From contig NZ_JAKKCM010000016.1 in assembly GCF_021728395.1 (NCBI RefSeq), positions 32,175-96,174 of the forward strand: a DNA stretch of 64,000 bases, written 5' to 3'. This DNA comes from Vibrio sp. J1-1 (lineage in GTDB: Bacteria; Pseudomonadota; Gammaproteobacteria; Enterobacterales; Vibrionaceae). Below the pieces are notes generated by a model. That model did no database searches and was not told the origin of the DNA. It saw only the letters and a list, made by a program, of their open reading frames with translations. This document shows, in pieces, positions 19,798-30,788 of this stretch. Within the stretch, counting starts at the first letter, position 1. Each line of letters begins with the position of its first letter. The position numbers and the translations under genes were made by a program.

Positions 19798-20925
19798 TTA
19801 TACAGCTTTGACTTCAATTGTATCCGCGCCACGTGCCGCTTTTAACGCAGCGGTACGCTTGGTGCGGTCAATAACATCACCAACAAGCTGACCACATGCC
19901 GCATCGATATCGTCACCACGAGTCTTACGAATAGTAACTGTATGCTCATACTGCATCAGAGTCTTTTGGAAGCGGTCAATACGAGAGTTGCTTGGCTTCT
20001 TATACGGTGAACCTGGGTACGGGTTAAACGGAATCAAGTTGATCTTACATGGCGTGTCTTTCATCAGTTCAGCTAGCTCACGCGCGTGGTCCATGTCGTC
20101 ATTGACATGATCAAGCAACACGTATTCTACCGTCACTTTGCCACGGTTCGCGTTAGATGAAGCAATGTAACGACGCACAGATGCTAAGAAATCTTGAATA
20201 TCCCAACGATCGTTGATTGGCATAATTTCACTGCGCAACTTATCGTTCGGTGCATGAAGAGAGATTGCCAATGCAACATCAATTTTACCTGTCATCTGAT
20301 CAAGACCAGACACAACACCCGAAGTTGATACCGTCACACGGCGCTTAGATAAACCAAAGCCTAAGTCATCCAGCATGATCTCCAACGCAGGGATTAGGTT
20401 CTTCATGTTCAGAAGAGGCTCGCCCATGCCCATCATTACCACGTTGGTAATTGGGCGACGTCCAGTTTCCTTCTCAAGGCCGACTTCACGCGCAGCACGC
20501 CACACCTGACCAATGATTTCAGACACTTTAAGGTTACGGTTAAAGCCTTGTTGAGCCGTTGAACAGAACTTACATTCTAGTGCACAACCAACCTGAGAAG
20601 ACACACACAATGTTGCGCGATCGTCTTCAGGGATGTAAACCGTTTCTACGTCCTGATCGCCAACCTTCATAGCCCATTTAATCGTGCCATCAGAAGAGTG
20701 TTGCGCTTCAGCTACAGTTGGTGCTTTGATTTCACACTTGTGCTGCAGTTTTTCACGTAGTTTCTTGTTGATGTTCGTCATGTTGTCGAAGTCATCAACA
20801 CCGAAATGGTAGATCCACTTCATAACCTGATCAGCACGAAACGCTTTCTCGCCTAGTTCTTCCGCGAAAAATTGACGCATGCCTTTGCGATCAAAGTCGA
20901 GTAGATTAATTTTTTCAGTAGTCAT
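19798..20925 (-). CDS. rlmN: Dual-specificity rRNA/tRNA adenine C2-methyltransferase RlmN
   Basis: 375 residues when started at ATG 20925 ([11 protein letters not shown]), which has GAGAGG five bases upstream; an upstream in-frame start to 20949 lacks support. A radical SAM enzyme with the cluster motif CxxxCxxC in [16 protein letters not shown]; catalytic Cys residues include one in DIDAACGQL near the C-terminus. It makes 2-methyladenosine at A2503 of 23S rRNA and A37 of some tRNAs, improving translational fidelity. It needs a [4Fe-4S] cluster. Located between ndk and rodZ. Confidence 0.97.
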   Translation of the reverse strand: MTTEKINLLDFDRKGMRQFFAEELGEKAFRADQVMKWIYHFGVDDFDNMTNINKKLREKLQHKCEIKAPTVAEAQHSSDGTIKWAMKVGDQDVETVYIPEDDRATLCVSSQVGCALECKFCSTAQQGFNRNLKVSEIIGQVWRAAREVGLEKETGRRPITNVVMMGMGEPLLNMKNLIPALEIMLDDLGFGLSKRRVTVSTSGVVSGLDQMTGKIDVALAISLHAPNDKLRSEIMPINDRWDIQDFLASVRRYIASSNANRGKVTVEYVLLDHVNDDMDHARELAELMKDTPCKINLIPFNPYPGSPYKKPSNSRIDRFQKTLMQYEHTVTIRKTRGDDIDAACGQLVGDVIDRTKRTAALKAARGADTIEVKAV

Positions 20926-21089
20926 GTTGCCTCTCAATGACTGAAACAAGAATAAGGGCGCGAATTGTACAGCCTTTATGCAGCTACAACAAGGGGTCTA
21001 AAACCCTGACTTTGCTAAGGCATTAAAATCACTCTGATTAAATTTTAGACAACCCTCTCATGACGGTAGACCGGCTTTGACAAACTAAA

Positions 21090-21113
21090 AAGCCTCGGAC
21101 TTTTCCGAGGCTT
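21090..21113 (-). terminator. ndk terminator
   Basis: AAGCCTCGGA (21090-21099) and TCCGAGGCTT (21104-21113) form a 10-base-pair stem with a 4-base loop; on the minus strand TTT follows. Confidence 0.9.
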
Positions 21114-21144
21114 ACTATCGTTACGAGCACATGTTAATTCAAGA

Positions 21145-21570
21145 TTAACGCGGGCAGATCTCTGACTCAGGGAAGAAGAACTCAATCTCACGAGCCGCTG
21201 ACTCTGGGCTATCAGAGCCATGTACTGAATTGTGGCGCATGCTTAGTGCGTAATCACAACGAAGTGTACCTGCTGCCGCTTCTTCTGGGTTGGTTTTCCC
21301 CATCAGTTCACGGTAACGTGCAATCGCATTCTCGCCTTCTAGGACCTGAACCATAATAGGACCAGAGGTCATAAACTCTTTTAGAGGAGGGAAAAACTCT
21401 TTGCCTTCGTGTTCTGCGTAAAAACCGCTCGCCTGCTCTTCAGTCAGGTGAACCATTTTTGCCGCCACAATACGCAGACCTGCTTTTTCAATGCGATTGT
21501 AGATTTCACCGATTAGATTTCGTTCCACAGCATCAGGCTTAACAATTGAAAACGTTCTTTCTAGAGCCAT
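21145..21570 (-). CDS. ndk: Nucleoside diphosphate kinase
   Basis: 141 residues, near the usual 143. It transfers the gamma phosphate between nucleoside triphosphates and diphosphates through a phosphohistidine, keeping NTP and dNTP pools balanced. The catalytic His is in [18 protein letters not shown]; the N-terminus [18 protein letters not shown] is typical. AAGGAAAC lies before the ATG. Gene order pepB-ndk-rlmN follows the isc operon, as in other vibrios. Confidence 0.98.
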   Translation of the reverse strand: MALERTFSIVKPDAVERNLIGEIYNRIEKAGLRIVAAKMVHLTEEQASGFYAEHEGKEFFPPLKEFMTSGPIMVQVLEGENAIARYRELMGKTNPEEAAAGTLRCDYALSMRHNSVHGSDSPESAAREIEFFFPESEICPR

Positions 21571-21657
21571 AAAGTTTCCTTTTTGTACTTGTAATAATAG
21601 TTTTATATCAAAGTGACTGATTAATGCGGCATCAGGAAGCCAAATGCCGCACTTTAA

Positions 21658-22956
21658 TTACTTGTCGGCTTGCTCGTTAAGAAAGCGAGCAAGAGTGCGA
21701 ACCCCCATACCAGTTGCACCTGCAGCCCATTTTTCAGAAGCTGATTTGCGGTACGTACCCGCACAGTCAAAGTGTAACCAGCCTTTCTTGTAATCTTCAA
21801 CAAAGTAAGACAAGAATGCAGCGGCTGTACTTGCGCCTGGAGAGTAATCACCGGAGCTAATGTTTGATAGATCCGCAAAGTTTGATGGCAACATGCCACG
21901 GTGGAAATCAGCAAGAGGCAGTGGCCATAAGCCTTCTTTCTCTTGGTTTGCCGCTGTCAGAGCTTGATGAGAAAGCTCATCATCGAAACTCATTAGCGCG
22001 TGGTAATCGTTGCCCAGTGCGTTTTTCGCTGCGCCAGTCAATGTTGCACAGTCAATAATAAGCTCAGGCTTCTGTTCACTGGCGTAGATTAGACCGTCAG
22101 CCAACACCAAACGACCTTCGGCATCAGTATTCATGATCTCAACGGTTTTACCGTTTTTGTAGGTAATGATGTCACCCAGTTTAAGCGCACGACCTGACAC
22201 CATGTTTTCCGCACAGCAAAGGATCAGTTTGACACGTTTATTCAAACCACGCTGAATAGCTAAGCCCAAACCGCCAGTGATCGTACCGGAGCCACCCATG
22301 TCCGCTTTCATTGCGCTCATAAATGCAGAAGGCTTTAGGCTATAGCCGCCTGAATCAAAAGTAATGCCTTTACCGACCAAACACGCGAATACAGGTGCAT
22401 TCTCATCACCGGTTGGGTTGTAGTCCAATTGCAGCATTGCTGATGTGCGCTCGGAGCCACGACCGACAGCGTAGATACCCTCCCAGCCTTCCGACAGCAG
22501 ATCTTTATCTTTAACAATACGTGCGGTTACTGTGCCTTCAGGTGCAACAGATTTGATGAATTCCGCTGCCATCGTTGCAAGTTGACGAGGCGCAACCTCT
22601 TCTGCCGTTTTGTTGATGATATCGCGTGTGAAGTTGGTAGCGGTAATACGCGCCTGAAGCTCAGATTGATCTTCTTCTGATAGAGCAACCCACTCAAGAG
22701 AACCGTGTTTTTTCGGGTTACGGTAGCCTTGATGGAAAGCCCAGATACTCTCTAGATCCCAATTGTCACCAGAAAGTAGTATGGAATGAATTCCCTGGCC
22801 ATCTAGCTGACGAGCTGCGCGCTGAATTGCACCAAGATCATGACCTTCACCCAAGTGTATGGTTGCTCCAGCCTCGGCAAATGAGAGCAGGGCCTTTTCA
22901 CCCCAATGTGGGGCTGCAGAATCTTGGCTTAAAAATACAGACATCTGTGTAGACAT
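21658..22956 (-). CDS. pepB: Aminopeptidase PepB (leucyl aminopeptidase family)
   Basis: 432 residues of the M17 family. The C-terminal catalytic domain carries the two-metal site and signature [14 protein letters not shown]; the metal-binding Lys and Asp lie in [16 protein letters not shown] and KADMGGSG. PepB degrades peptides in the cytoplasm with broad N-terminal specificity. A good AAGGAG site precedes the ATG. It follows iscX with a strong hairpin between them (23051-23082), so it is partly independent of the isc operon, though E. coli has the same order. Confidence 0.95.
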   Translation of the reverse strand: MSTQMSVFLSQDSAAPHWGEKALLSFAEAGATIHLGEGHDLGAIQRAARQLDGQGIHSILLSGDNWDLESIWAFHQGYRNPKKHGSLEWVALSEEDQSELQARITATNFTRDIINKTAEEVAPRQLATMAAEFIKSVAPEGTVTARIVKDKDLLSEGWEGIYAVGRGSERTSAMLQLDYNPTGDENAPVFACLVGKGITFDSGGYSLKPSAFMSAMKADMGGSGTITGGLGLAIQRGLNKRVKLILCCAENMVSGRALKLGDIITYKNGKTVEIMNTDAEGRLVLADGLIYASEQKPELIIDCATLTGAAKNALGNDYHALMSFDDELSHQALTAANQEKEGLWPLPLADFHRGMLPSNFADLSNISSGDYSPGASTAAAFLSYFVEDYKKGWLHFDCAGTYRKSASEKWAAGATGMGVRTLARFLNEQADK

Positions 22957-23050
22957 GGTTTCTCCTTGTCTTATAACGGCGTTGCCTACGCCGCTTATTT
23001 TTAGTAACTCACGGATGTTAGCATTATGTAGGGCAAAAATGTCAAAATGA

Positions 23051-23082
23051 TAAAAAAACGGACCTAACGGTCCGCTTTTTTT
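23051..23082 (-). terminator. Terminator after iscX, end of the isc operon
   Basis: CGGACC (23059-23064) and GGTCCG (23069-23074) form a compact stem flanked by T-runs on both strands. Confidence 0.85.
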
Positions 23083-23127
23083 AGTAAAAATTGTTAACTC
23101 GGCTGCGTTTTACCGCCGAATTGAGCA

Positions 23128-23328
23128 TTAGTCCGCTTCATCCATCCAGCACATAATAACGGCTTCGAGGATTTTTTCGTTGCAATGGTTTGGGTCATCC
23201 TCAAACTCATCCAACTCCATGATCCATTGATGAAGATCGGTAAAACGTACGGTTTGTGGATCAACATCTGGAAACTTGTCACAAAGCTCAATCGCGATAT
23301 CGCGAGAATCTGTCCATTTCATGCTCAT
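23128..23328 (-). CDS. iscX: Fe-S assembly protein IscX
   Basis: 66 residues, the same length as E. coli IscX. It is a small acidic winged-helix-like protein that binds IscS and iron and adjusts the rate of cluster assembly. Conserved core: [21 protein letters not shown] and [21 protein letters not shown] 23328 gives the aligned MSMKWTDS start, but ATG 23322 has better spacing to AAGGA, so either may be used. Last gene of the isc operon. Confidence 0.95.
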   Translation of the reverse strand: MSMKWTDSRDIAIELCDKFPDVDPQTVRFTDLHQWIMELDEFEDDPNHCNEKILEAVIMCWMDEAD

Positions 23329-23364
23329 TTTCCTTTTTCTTTCCCTTGTACTTGGGGGATAGTT

Positions 23365-23703
23365 TTAGTGATCTTCTGACGCGTGGTTTAGCGTGTATTT
23401 CGGAATCTCAACAACCAAATCTTCATCCGCGATTCTCGCCTGACAACCAAGGCGAGACTCAGGCTCAAGACCCCATGCTTTATCTAGCATGTCATCTTCT
23501 AGCTCCTCGCTCTCTTCAAGAGAATCAAAACCTTCACGAATGATCACGTGGCAAGTGGTACAAGCACAGGATTTTTCACATGCGTGTTCAATACCGATAC
23601 CATTCTTCAACGCTACGTCCAGAACAGTTTCACCAGTATCAGCTTCCAGCACGGCGCCTTCTGGGCACAAATCTTCGTGTGGTAATACAATAATCTTAGG
23701 CAT
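23365..23703 (-). CDS. fdx: [2Fe-2S] ferredoxin, ISC type
   Basis: 112 residues. An adrenodoxin-like ferredoxin that supplies electrons during Fe-S assembly on IscU. The cluster ligands are visible: Cys in HACEKSCACTTCHV (C-x5-C-x2-C) and a fourth in SRLGCQARI. The acidic loop (LEESEELEDDMLDKAW) fits docking to IscS. It lies 13 bases after hscA. Confidence 0.97.
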   Translation of the reverse strand: MPKIIVLPHEDLCPEGAVLEADTGETVLDVALKNGIGIEHACEKSCACTTCHVIIREGFDSLEESEELEDDMLDKAWGLEPESRLGCQARIADEDLVVEIPKYTLNHASEDH

Positions 23704-23716
23704 AACTACTTATCTC

Positions 23717-25570
23717 TTATATATCGTCTACTGATTGACCTGACAACGCAGCTCGAATCGATTTATCCATACGACGCGATGCAAAGTTTTGGCTCGCTTT
23801 ATCGGTATCTTTAATGCCCTGCTCAATGGCATCAGCATTCTCACCATTGCGCAGCTCAATCAGTGCTTCAATGGCGTTTACTAGATCTTGTTTCTCTTGC
23901 TCTGATAGTAGTTCATCACCATCAGCTTGCATTGCAGCGATCAAACCTTCAATGACTCGGTCTGCTTCTACGCGCTGTTCTGCTAAGGCACGGGCTTGCA
24001 TGTCTTCTTTCGCATGACTCATTGAGTCTCGCAACATGTTGGCCACTTCAGTATCACTCAAACCGTATGAAGGCTTCACTTGAATTTCAGATTGCACGCC
24101 TGTGCTCTTTTCCATCGCTGTAACAGAAAGCAAGCCATCCGCATCCACTTGGTAGGTTACACGAATGTGTGCCGCGCCTGCCGCCATTGGTGGAATACCT
24201 TTGAGCGAGAAACGAGCCAGAGAACGGCAGTCATCCACCATTTCACGTTCACCTTGCACAATATGCACGCTCATGGCCGTTTGACCATCTTTGAACGTGG
24301 TAAATTCTTGCGCACGAGCAACAGGAATTGTGGTGTTGCGAGGAATGATTTTTTCCACCAAGCCACCCATGGTTTCAATGCCCAGCGACAGAGGAATGAC
24401 GTCCAGCAGCAACATTTCAGAATCTGGCTTATTACCGGCCAAAATATCCGCTTGGATACCTGCGCCAATTGCGACGACTTCATCTGGGTTAATGCTTGTC
24501 AACGGTGTGCGACCGAAGAATTCACCAACCATTTCACGCACTAACAGAGTACGTGTTGAGCCGCCAACCATCACTACTTCAAGCACTTCTTCCGCGCCTA
24601 CATCTGCGTCTTTTAACGCACGGCGGCAAGACATCAGTGTTTTCTTCACAAGAGGACGGATTAACTCTTCAAACTGCTCACGCGTTACAGTGCCTTTCCA
24701 ACCGAATACGTCAACGTCTACGCTGTCTTGCTCGGAAAATGCAATTTTCGTTGCGGTTGCGATGTTCAATAATGTGCGGTTTTTCTCTGCAGAAAGAGGG
24801 GCTTCAAGACCCGCTTGTTCCATCAGAAAGTCGGCAAACAAATGGTCAAAGTCATCACCACCTAGCGCTGAATCACCGCCGGTTGCCAGTACTTCAAATA
24901 CGCCTTTAGAAAGGCGCAGGATAGAGATATCAAATGTACCGCCACCTAAGTCGTACACTGCAATCACGCCTTCCTGACGTGAGTCCAGACCATAAGCAAT
25001 TGCCGCTGCAGTTGGTTCGTTAAGAAGACGAAGTACATGCAACCCCGCTAACTTCGCTGCATCTTTTGTACCCGCGCGCTGCGCATCGTCAAAGTATGCT
25101 GGCACTGTGATCACCACGCCAGCCAGCTCACCGCCTAATGATTCTTCAGCACGTTGACCCAGCACTTTTAGAATATCAGCAGAGACTTCAATCGGGTTTT
25201 TATCACCTTGAGCAGTTTGTAAAACTGGTAGACCGTTATCGCTCTCTTTAAACTGGTAAGGTAACGATGGGTAACGAGATTGGATGTCTTTCAGAGAACG
25301 ACCGATTAAACGTTTTACTGAGATAATGGTATTTTCAGGTTCGAACTCTGCTTTTTCTTTTGCATCATCACCCACGACGGTTGCTTCTGCCGAGTAGTTC
25401 ACCACCGATGGCAGAATGCTACGACCCTGTTTATCTTGTAAAGTCGTGGTATCGCCACTGCGCACGGTAGCAACTAATGAGTTGGTCGTGCCTAAGTCGA
25501 TACCTGCTGCTAACTTATGCTCATGAGGTGCCGAGCTTTGGCCCGGTTCTGCGATTTGAAGTAGTGCCAT
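23717..25570 (-). CDS. hscA: Fe-S cluster co-chaperone HscA (Hsp70 family)
   Basis: 617 residues. It is the specialised Hsp70 that with HscB drives cluster transfer from IscU to acceptor proteins. The ATPase domain (about 20-385) has [28 protein letters not shown] and [10 protein letters not shown]; the substrate-binding domain follows and ends in a helical lid. It recognises the LPPVK motif of IscU, which is intact in this window. AAGGA before the ATG; 21 bases after hscB. Confidence 0.98.
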   Translation of the reverse strand: MALLQIAEPGQSSAPHEHKLAAGIDLGTTNSLVATVRSGDTTTLQDKQGRSILPSVVNYSAEATVVGDDAKEKAEFEPENTIISVKRLIGRSLKDIQSRYPSLPYQFKESDNGLPVLQTAQGDKNPIEVSADILKVLGQRAEESLGGELAGVVITVPAYFDDAQRAGTKDAAKLAGLHVLRLLNEPTAAAIAYGLDSRQEGVIAVYDLGGGTFDISILRLSKGVFEVLATGGDSALGGDDFDHLFADFLMEQAGLEAPLSAEKNRTLLNIATATKIAFSEQDSVDVDVFGWKGTVTREQFEELIRPLVKKTLMSCRRALKDADVGAEEVLEVVMVGGSTRTLLVREMVGEFFGRTPLTSINPDEVVAIGAGIQADILAGNKPDSEMLLLDVIPLSLGIETMGGLVEKIIPRNTTIPVARAQEFTTFKDGQTAMSVHIVQGEREMVDDCRSLARFSLKGIPPMAAGAAHIRVTYQVDADGLLSVTAMEKSTGVQSEIQVKPSYGLSDTEVANMLRDSMSHAKEDMQARALAEQRVEADRVIEGLIAAMQADGDELLSEQEKQDLVNAIEALIELRNGENADAIEQGIKDTDKASQNFASRRMDKSIRAALSGQSVDDI

Positions 25571-25591
25571 TATAGATCCTTGTCACACTAA

Positions 25592-26107
25592 CTAGCTGAG
25601 GAGTCGCTCTTCAGCCAGCTCAATTTCGTTCTTTAGTTTGGCAACGAATTTCAGTTTGCGAACTCGGTCTGCGGCTTCTGCCCAAAGACCGTCATTAAGC
25701 TCTTGCTCAACGCTTGCCAAATGCTGTTTGTACATTTTGCTGACCTTAGAATCGAAGTCAAAAAGCGCCGATTCTGGATCAGAGCTGCCAGCAATGTCTT
25801 CCAGTTCTTCACGCAGTTCCATTTGCTCCATTAAGAACATAGGATCTTGCATGGTTTGTTGTTCACCACGAATTTCAATACCCTGCTCGGCCAAAATGTA
25901 CTCCGCTCGGGAGATTGGGTTTTTCAGGATTTGATACGCATCGTTAATTTGCGCGGCTTTTTGCACTGCCATCAAGCGATCACGCTCAGACGCAATGGCA
26001 AAGTTATCCGGGTGGAAACGTTTTTGTAGTTCTCGGAACTGAGAAGAAAGAAGGCTACCATCCAGCTTAAACTGACTTGGTAGCCCAAATAATTCAAAGT
26101 GATTCAT
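25592..26107 (-). CDS. hscB: Co-chaperone HscB (J-domain protein)
   Basis: 171 residues. The N-terminal J-domain (about 1-75) has the HPD motif in KRFHPDNFA; the C-terminal three-helix domain binds IscU. HscB delivers IscU to HscA and stimulates its ATPase. Located between iscA and hscA in the canonical order. Confidence 0.97.
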   Translation of the reverse strand: MNHFELFGLPSQFKLDGSLLSSQFRELQKRFHPDNFAIASERDRLMAVQKAAQINDAYQILKNPISRAEYILAEQGIEIRGEQQTMQDPMFLMEQMELREELEDIAGSSDPESALFDFDSKVSKMYKQHLASVEQELNDGLWAEAADRVRKLKFVAKLKNEIELAEERLLS

Positions 26108-26162
26108 TAAGTTCGGGTCCTAGTAAAGCCTTCCGGACTCGTTTGCCCAGAAGGACAATCAA

Positions 26163-26489
26163 TTAGACGTTGAAGCTTTCACCACAACCACATTCACTTT
26201 TCGCGTTAGGGTTGTTGAACTCAAAACCTTCATTCAACCCTTCTTTCACGTAATCCAATTCGGTGCCATCTAAGTACACTAAGCTTTTTTTGTCGATGAT
26301 GATTTTCACCCCTGACAGGTCAAATACTTCATCTTCTTGATCATTAAGCTCGTCAACAAACTCAAGCACGTACGCCATACCGGAACAACCAGTCGTCTTC
26401 ACTCCAAGACGTAAACCGATACCTTTGCCTCGGTTATCCAAGAATGCTTTTACGCGACTTGCCGCTGTTTCTGTCATTGTGATGGCCAT
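26163..26489 (-). CDS. iscA: Iron-sulfur assembly protein IscA
   Basis: 108 residues of the A-type carrier family, which binds iron or Fe-S clusters and passes them to target enzymes. The three conserved Cys are present: one in [13 protein letters not shown] and two in the C-terminal ECGCGES. Between iscU and hscB in the operon. Confidence 0.97.
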   Translation of the reverse strand: MAITMTETAASRVKAFLDNRGKGIGLRLGVKTTGCSGMAYVLEFVDELNDQEDEVFDLSGVKIIIDKKSLVYLDGTELDYVKEGLNEGFEFNNPNAKSECGCGESFNV

Positions 26490-26560
26490 ACTGCACCTTA
26501 GTCTGTCTAAATTACGATTGGAATGGGAGCGTTAAAGACTCCCATTATATTACGGAATAA

Positions 26561-26944
26561 TTATTCTTGGTGTTTTTTCTTGTAGTCTGCAACCGCTGCT
26601 TTGATTGCATCTTCAGCAAGAATTGAACAGTGAACTTTCACTGGTGGAAGTTCTAGCTCTTCTGCAATCTCAGAGTTTTTGATTGCTGCTGCTTCATCAA
26701 CAGACTTACCTTTAACCCATTCAGTTACGAGTGAGCTTGATGCGATTGCACTACCACAACCGTATGTTTTGAACTTCGCATCTTCAATGATACCTTCTGG
26801 TGTCACTTTGATTTGCAGCTTCATCACATCACCACAAGCTGGAGCGCCAACCATGCCGCTACCTACTGATGGGTCTTCTTTGTCAAATGAACCGACGTTA
26901 CGTGGGTTCTCGTAGTGATCAATTACTTTTTCGCTGTATGCCAT
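26561..26944 (-). CDS. iscU: Fe-S cluster assembly scaffold IscU
   Basis: 127 residues. It is the scaffold on which IscS-derived sulfur and iron form the cluster. Conserved Cys are in GAPACGDVMKLQ, YGCGSAIASSS and KVHCSILAED, and the HscA recognition site LPPVK is just before the last. Short intergenic spacing on both sides within the operon. Confidence 0.98.
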   Translation of the reverse strand: MAYSEKVIDHYENPRNVGSFDKEDPSVGSGMVGAPACGDVMKLQIKVTPEGIIEDAKFKTYGCGSAIASSSLVTEWVKGKSVDEAAAIKNSEIAEELELPPVKVHCSILAEDAIKAAVADYKKKHQE

Positions 26945-26980
26945 GATAAATTACCTCGAATCCTCTATCTATCCCTGAGA

Positions 26981-28195
26981 TTAATGGTGAGCCCATTCAA
27001 CAGTGCTCAGATCAATCCCTTCTTTGTACATATCCCATAGAGGAGACATGTCGCGTAGCTTAGTCACTGCAACGCGGATCTGTTCAATTGCGTAATCAAC
27101 TTCTTCTTCCGTCGTGAAACGACCGAATGAGAAACGAACCGAGCTGTGAGCCAATTCGTCATCCATGCCTAGGGCACGTAGAACGTAAGAAGGCTCTAGA
27201 CTCGCAGAAGTACAAGCACTACCAGAAGATACCGCTAGATCTTTCAGCGACATCAGTAGTGATTCACCTTCTACGAAAGCAAAACTGATGTTTAGGTTGT
27301 GTGGTACGCGTTGCTCAAAATCACCGTTAACCGTTACTGCCTCAAGGTCTTTCACACCATTGTAAAGACGGTTGCGAAGCGCAAGAGCGTGATCATAGTC
27401 TTTCTGCATCTCTTCTTTTGCGATGCGGAAAGCTTCACCCATACCAACAATTTGATGGGTCGCTAGTGTACCAGAGCGGAAACCACGCTCGTGACCACCA
27501 CCGTGCATTTGCGCTTCAAGGCGAATACGTGGCTTACGACGTACGTAAAGCGCACCAATACCTTTAGGGCCGTAAATTTTGTGTGCCGATAGTGAAATCA
27601 AATCAACCTTCATTTCTTGAACGTCGATTGTCACCTTACCAGCAGATTGGGCCGCATCTACGTGGAATACGATTTTGCGCTCACGACATAGCTCACCAAT
27701 GGTTGCAATGTCTTGAATCACGCCGATTTCGTTGTTCACGTGCATGATAGAAACAAGCACAGTGTCATCACGCATTGCTGCTTTAAGTTTTTCTAGATCG
27801 ATCAGGCCGTTTGATTCTGGCTCTAGGTAAGTCACTTCAAACCCTTCTCGCTCTAGTTGGCGACATGGGTCAAGCACCGCTTTGTGCTCTGTTTTACAAG
27901 TGATTACGTGCTTACCCTTTTTAGAGTAAAAGTGAGCTGCACCTTTGATTGCAAGGTTGTCAGACTCAGTCGCACCTGATGTGAATACGATTTCGCGTGG
28001 ATCTGCATTTAGAAGGTCAGCAATTTGCTCACGAGCAGTATCCACTGCTTCTTCTGCCTGCCAGCCGTAACGGTGCGAGCGAGACGCTGGGTTGCCAAAT
28101 GTGCCATCCATAGTCATGTACTGAACCATTTTTTCAGCAACACGTGGATCAACTGGACATGTAGCGGAATAATCAAGATAAATCGGCAGTTTCAT
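26981..28195 (-). CDS. iscS: Cysteine desulfurase IscS
   Basis: 404 residues, the E. coli length. A PLP enzyme that removes sulfur from cysteine for Fe-S clusters, thiamine and tRNA thiolation. The PLP Lys is in [19 protein letters not shown]; the catalytic Cys is in [15 protein letters not shown] on the flexible loop; the C-terminal tail ends in EWAHH as in other IscS. Second gene of the isc operon, 28 bases after iscR. Confidence 0.99.
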   Translation of the reverse strand: MKLPIYLDYSATCPVDPRVAEKMVQYMTMDGTFGNPASRSHRYGWQAEEAVDTAREQIADLLNADPREIVFTSGATESDNLAIKGAAHFYSKKGKHVITCKTEHKAVLDPCRQLEREGFEVTYLEPESNGLIDLEKLKAAMRDDTVLVSIMHVNNEIGVIQDIATIGELCRERKIVFHVDAAQSAGKVTIDVQEMKVDLISLSAHKIYGPKGIGALYVRRKPRIRLEAQMHGGGHERGFRSGTLATHQIVGMGEAFRIAKEEMQKDYDHALALRNRLYNGVKDLEAVTVNGDFEQRVPHNLNISFAFVEGESLLMSLKDLAVSSGSACTSASLEPSYVLRALGMDDELAHSSVRFSFGRFTTEEEVDYAIEQIRVAVTKLRDMSPLWDMYKEGIDLSTVEWAHH

Positions 28196-28223
28196 TCTCT
28201 ACTCCAATGTAAAAAGCTGACCG

Positions 28224-28730
28224 CTAAGAGCGGACGTTGATACCGATGGGCGCGGTGGTTGTATTTTTGTTGGTAAGCCCATTAGTCACCGCCAGATCAA
28301 TGTCCTGACGATCAGAAATTTCTAGTACTTCGTTGTCTTTCATCAACTCACCGAGGGTGATGTTATTCAAGAAGTCGCTGATACGAGAGCTTAAGTCACG
28401 CCAAAGGGTATGAGTTAAGCAACGAGTACCGCCTTGGCAGTCTCCTTTACCTTGGCATTTCGTTGCATCGACTGACTCATCCACAGCCGCAATCACAGTA
28501 CCAATTGCGATGTCATTAGCGTCGGTACCAAGTCGATAACCACCACCAGGACCGCGAACACTGGCAACAAGGCCCGCTTTACGCAATTTCGAAAACAGCT
28601 GCTCTAAGTACGACAGCGAGATCCCCTGACGTTCTGAAATATCAGCAAGAGGTACTGGGTTTTGTTGCGAATGCAGTGCCACATCCAGCATGGCTGTCAC
28701 CGCATATCTTCCTTTAGATGTAAGTTTCAT
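28224..28730 (-). CDS. iscR: Fe-S cluster sensing regulator IscR
   Basis: 168 residues from ATG 28730 ([14 protein letters not shown]); upstream in-frame codons to 28748 are atypical. An Rrf2-family winged helix repressor with a [2Fe-2S] cluster bound by the three Cys in [15 protein letters not shown]. When loaded with a cluster it represses its own operon through type 1 sites; without one it still controls type 2 sites. Two type 1 sites are visible immediately upstream (28774-28823), so feedback control is intact. Confidence 0.97.
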   Translation of the reverse strand: MKLTSKGRYAVTAMLDVALHSQQNPVPLADISERQGISLSYLEQLFSKLRKAGLVASVRGPGGGYRLGTDANDIAIGTVIAAVDESVDATKCQGKGDCQGGTRCLTHTLWRDLSSRISDFLNNITLGELMKDNEVLEISDRQDIDLAVTNGLTNKNTTTAPIGINVRS

Positions 28731-28773
28731 ACCACACCGTATCCACATGGTTTGTAATGATTATGATTTTTCC

Positions 28774-28823
28774 ATACCCGAGTATTTTAGTCAAGTATTT
28801 ATCTGACCAATTTACTCAGGTAT
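28774..28823 (-). promoter_or_regulatory. iscR promoter with two adjacent IscR type 1 operators
   Basis: Site A (28774-28798) reads ATACTTGACT...AGTATTTTAG-type halves on the two strands and ends GGGTAT on the minus strand; site B (28799-28823) begins ATACCTGAGT and ends CAGATAA on the minus strand. Each is 25 bases and they abut. The TTGACT of site A (28789-28794) doubles as the -35 element; the -10 is not a clean match. The layout agrees with the autoregulated E. coli iscR promoter. Confidence 0.82.
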
Positions 28824-28855
28824 TTATCCTCACATTAAAGGTGGCTATTTTTTAC

Positions 28856-29575
28856 TTAGCGTTTCTTCTCTATCGAGGTCAAAATGCCTCGAAGAATATT
28901 AAGCTCTTGAGCTTCAGGTCGAGCTCGAGTGAACAAACGACGCAGTTTATTCATCACCTGCCCCGGCTGTTCTTTACTAATAAACTGGGTTTCCACGATG
29001 ACCTTTTCAAGGTGCTCAAAGAACATTTCTAATTCTTTATGACGTGGGTATTCCTCTTGCTCAGCTGCTGAAAACTGACTTTTTTCCAGGTTAAGGTGAG
29101 CAACACGAACTTCATAGCCGAGGGTTTGCACTGCCATTGCTAAGTTCAAGGAGCTGTATTCCGGATTAGCGGGAATGCAAACATGATAGTGACATTTCTG
29201 TAACTCTTCGTTGGTCAAGCCAGTTCTCTCACGCCCAAATACCAGCGCTACTGGGTGCTTTTGACCTTCAACAGCGAACTTCTCACCACACTCACGCGGC
29301 TCCAGCATTGGCCACTCTAGAGTACGTGAACGAGCACTTGAACCAACGACCAGTCCACAATCCAGAACGGCGTCATCCAGCGAGCTAACAATCGTAGCAT
29401 TTTGAGCAATATCACCTGCTCCGGCCGCTAACGCCAACGCCTGTTCATCCACTTCACACTGTGGATCAACCAATACAAGTTGGCTTAACCCCATGACTTT
29501 CATTGCACGGGCTGCAGAGCCAATATTGCCTGAATGAGAGGTACCTACGAGTACGATTTTTACTTGATCCAACAT
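28856..29575 (-). CDS. trmJ: tRNA (cytidine/uridine-2'-O-)-methyltransferase TrmJ
   Basis: 239 residues of the SPOUT superfamily. It 2'-O-methylates position 32 of the anticodon loop of several tRNAs using SAM. The trefoil-knot motifs are seen as [19 protein letters not shown] at the N-terminus, [16 protein letters not shown] and [23 protein letters not shown]. It is transcribed toward iscR, ending 32 bases before the IscR operators, and is divergent from suhB, as in E. coli. Confidence 0.96.
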   Translation of the reverse strand: MLDQVKIVLVGTSHSGNIGSAARAMKVMGLSQLVLVDPQCEVDEQALALAAGAGDIAQNATIVSSLDDAVLDCGLVVGSSARSRTLEWPMLEPRECGEKFAVEGQKHPVALVFGRERTGLTNEELQKCHYHVCIPANPEYSSLNLAMAVQTLGYEVRVAHLNLEKSQFSAAEQEEYPRHKELEMFFEHLEKVIVETQFISKEQPGQVMNKLRRLFTRARPEAQELNILRGILTSIEKKR

Positions 29576-29757
29576 CTATGTTTGCTACCTAATTAAAAAC
29601 CGCAGGATATTAACATAATTTTTTAACACACCCTAGGGCGAAGCCGTGCCCTATTCGCATTCTCGTTAATTGATGTCGTATACCAAACAATAACCAGTCT
29701 TCCCTCCTCTACTTTTTAGAGTAAAAAATAACCACTTCCTTTTTCGTTTATCTTTGG

Positions 29758-29763
29758 TATACT
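29758..29763 (+). promoter_or_regulatory. Probable suhB promoter -10 element
   Basis: TATACT in the trmJ-suhB divergent region (29576-29808), followed by a GC-rich discriminator (CGCCGCCG), a pattern seen at stringently controlled, strong promoters. The -35 is poor. Confidence 0.4.
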
Positions 29764-29808
29764 CGCCGCCGCTTTTATTCGTTCTTTAACATCCGTTGGG
29801 AAATTCGT

Positions 29809-30612
29809 ATGCATCCAATGCTAAACATTGCTATTCGCGCTGCGCGAAAGGCAGGCAATCATATTGCTAAATCATTAGAAAACACAGATAAAGTAGAATC
29901 TACACTTAAAGGCAATAATGACTTTGTCACTAACGTAGACAAAGAAGCAGAATACATCATCATCGATACTATCAAGCAGTCTTACCCAGAGCACTGTATC
30001 GTTGCTGAAGAACAAGGTCTTATCGAAGGTAAAGATAAAGACGTACAATGGATCATCGACCCACTGGATGGCACTAATAACTTTGTAAAAGGTTACCCAC
30101 ACTTCGCTGTTTCTATTGCAGTTCGTATCAAAGGCAAAACTGAAGTTGCTTGTGTATACGATCCAATGCAAAACGAGCTATTCACTGCTCAACGTGGTGC
30201 TGGTGCACAGCTTAACAGCGCACGTATCCGTGTTACTCCGCTTAAAGACCTTCAAGGTACTGTTTTAGCAACTGGTTTCCCATTCAAGCAGAAGCAACAC
30301 TCTGAGTCTTTCATCAAGATCGTTGGCTCTCTATTCACTGAGTGTGCTGACTTCCGTCGTAGTGGCTCTGCTGCGCTTGACCTATGTTACATGGCTGCAG
30401 GCCGTGTTGATGGTTACTTTGAGCTAGGTCTAAAACCTTGGGATATGGCGGCTGGTGAGCTTATTGCTCGTGAAGCTGGTGCTATCCTAACAGACTTCTC
30501 TGGCGGTACTGACTACATGAAGTCTGGCAACATTGTTGCTTCTAGCGCTCGTGGCGTAAAATCTATCCTTAAGCACATTCGCGAAAACGGTAACAGCGCG
30601 ATCCTTAAGTAA
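29809..30612 (+). CDS. suhB: Inositol-1-monophosphatase family protein SuhB (Nus factor)
   Basis: 267 residues, E. coli length. It has the Mg-dependent phosphatase motifs of the family (VAEEQG, IIDPLDGTNNFVKGYPHF and WDMAAGELIAREAGA). E. coli SuhB also takes part in the rRNA transcription antitermination complex with NusA and in rRNA folding. Codon use is strongly biased toward preferred codons, suggesting high expression. Divergent from trmJ; ends in a strong terminator. Confidence 0.97.
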   Translation: MHPMLNIAIRAARKAGNHIAKSLENTDKVESTLKGNNDFVTNVDKEAEYIIIDTIKQSYPEHCIVAEEQGLIEGKDKDVQWIIDPLDGTNNFVKGYPHFAVSIAVRIKGKTEVACVYDPMQNELFTAQRGAGAQLNSARIRVTPLKDLQGTVLATGFPFKQKQHSESFIKIVGSLFTECADFRRSGSAALDLCYMAAGRVDGYFELGLKPWDMAAGELIAREAGAILTDFSGGTDYMKSGNIVASSARGVKSILKHIRENGNSAILK

Positions 30613-30644
30613 CAGATTTTAAAGTCATTCTAGCCCTTTTTAAT

Positions 30645-30672
30645 AGCCCTACTCTCTGAGTGGGGCTTTTTT
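30645..30672 (+). terminator. suhB terminator
   Basis: AGCCCTACT (30645-30653) pairs with AGTGGGGCT (30659-30667) through nine pairs including one G-T, followed by a T-run. Confidence 0.9.
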
Positions 30673-30736
30673 ATATCTGAATATCACTAGCTAGGATTGA
30701 GTATCTAAAAACCTCCTCGGTAGTTTTTTTAGGCAC

Positions 30737-30768
30737 AAAAAAACCGCTGAACACTCAGCGGTTTTTCG
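30737..30768 (-). terminator. secF terminator (bidirectional)
   Basis: AAACCGCTGA (30741-30750) and TCAGCGGTTT (30755-30764) form a 10-base-pair stem with a 4-base loop and T-runs on either strand. Confidence 0.9.
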
Positions 30769-30788
30769 TATTAGGTTCTCAATCTGCT

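Noticed and set aside
24291-24977. 228-residue plus-strand frame inside hscA
   Set aside because: Antisense shadow of hscA with low-complexity Ser/Thr composition; hscA is fully intact on the other strand.
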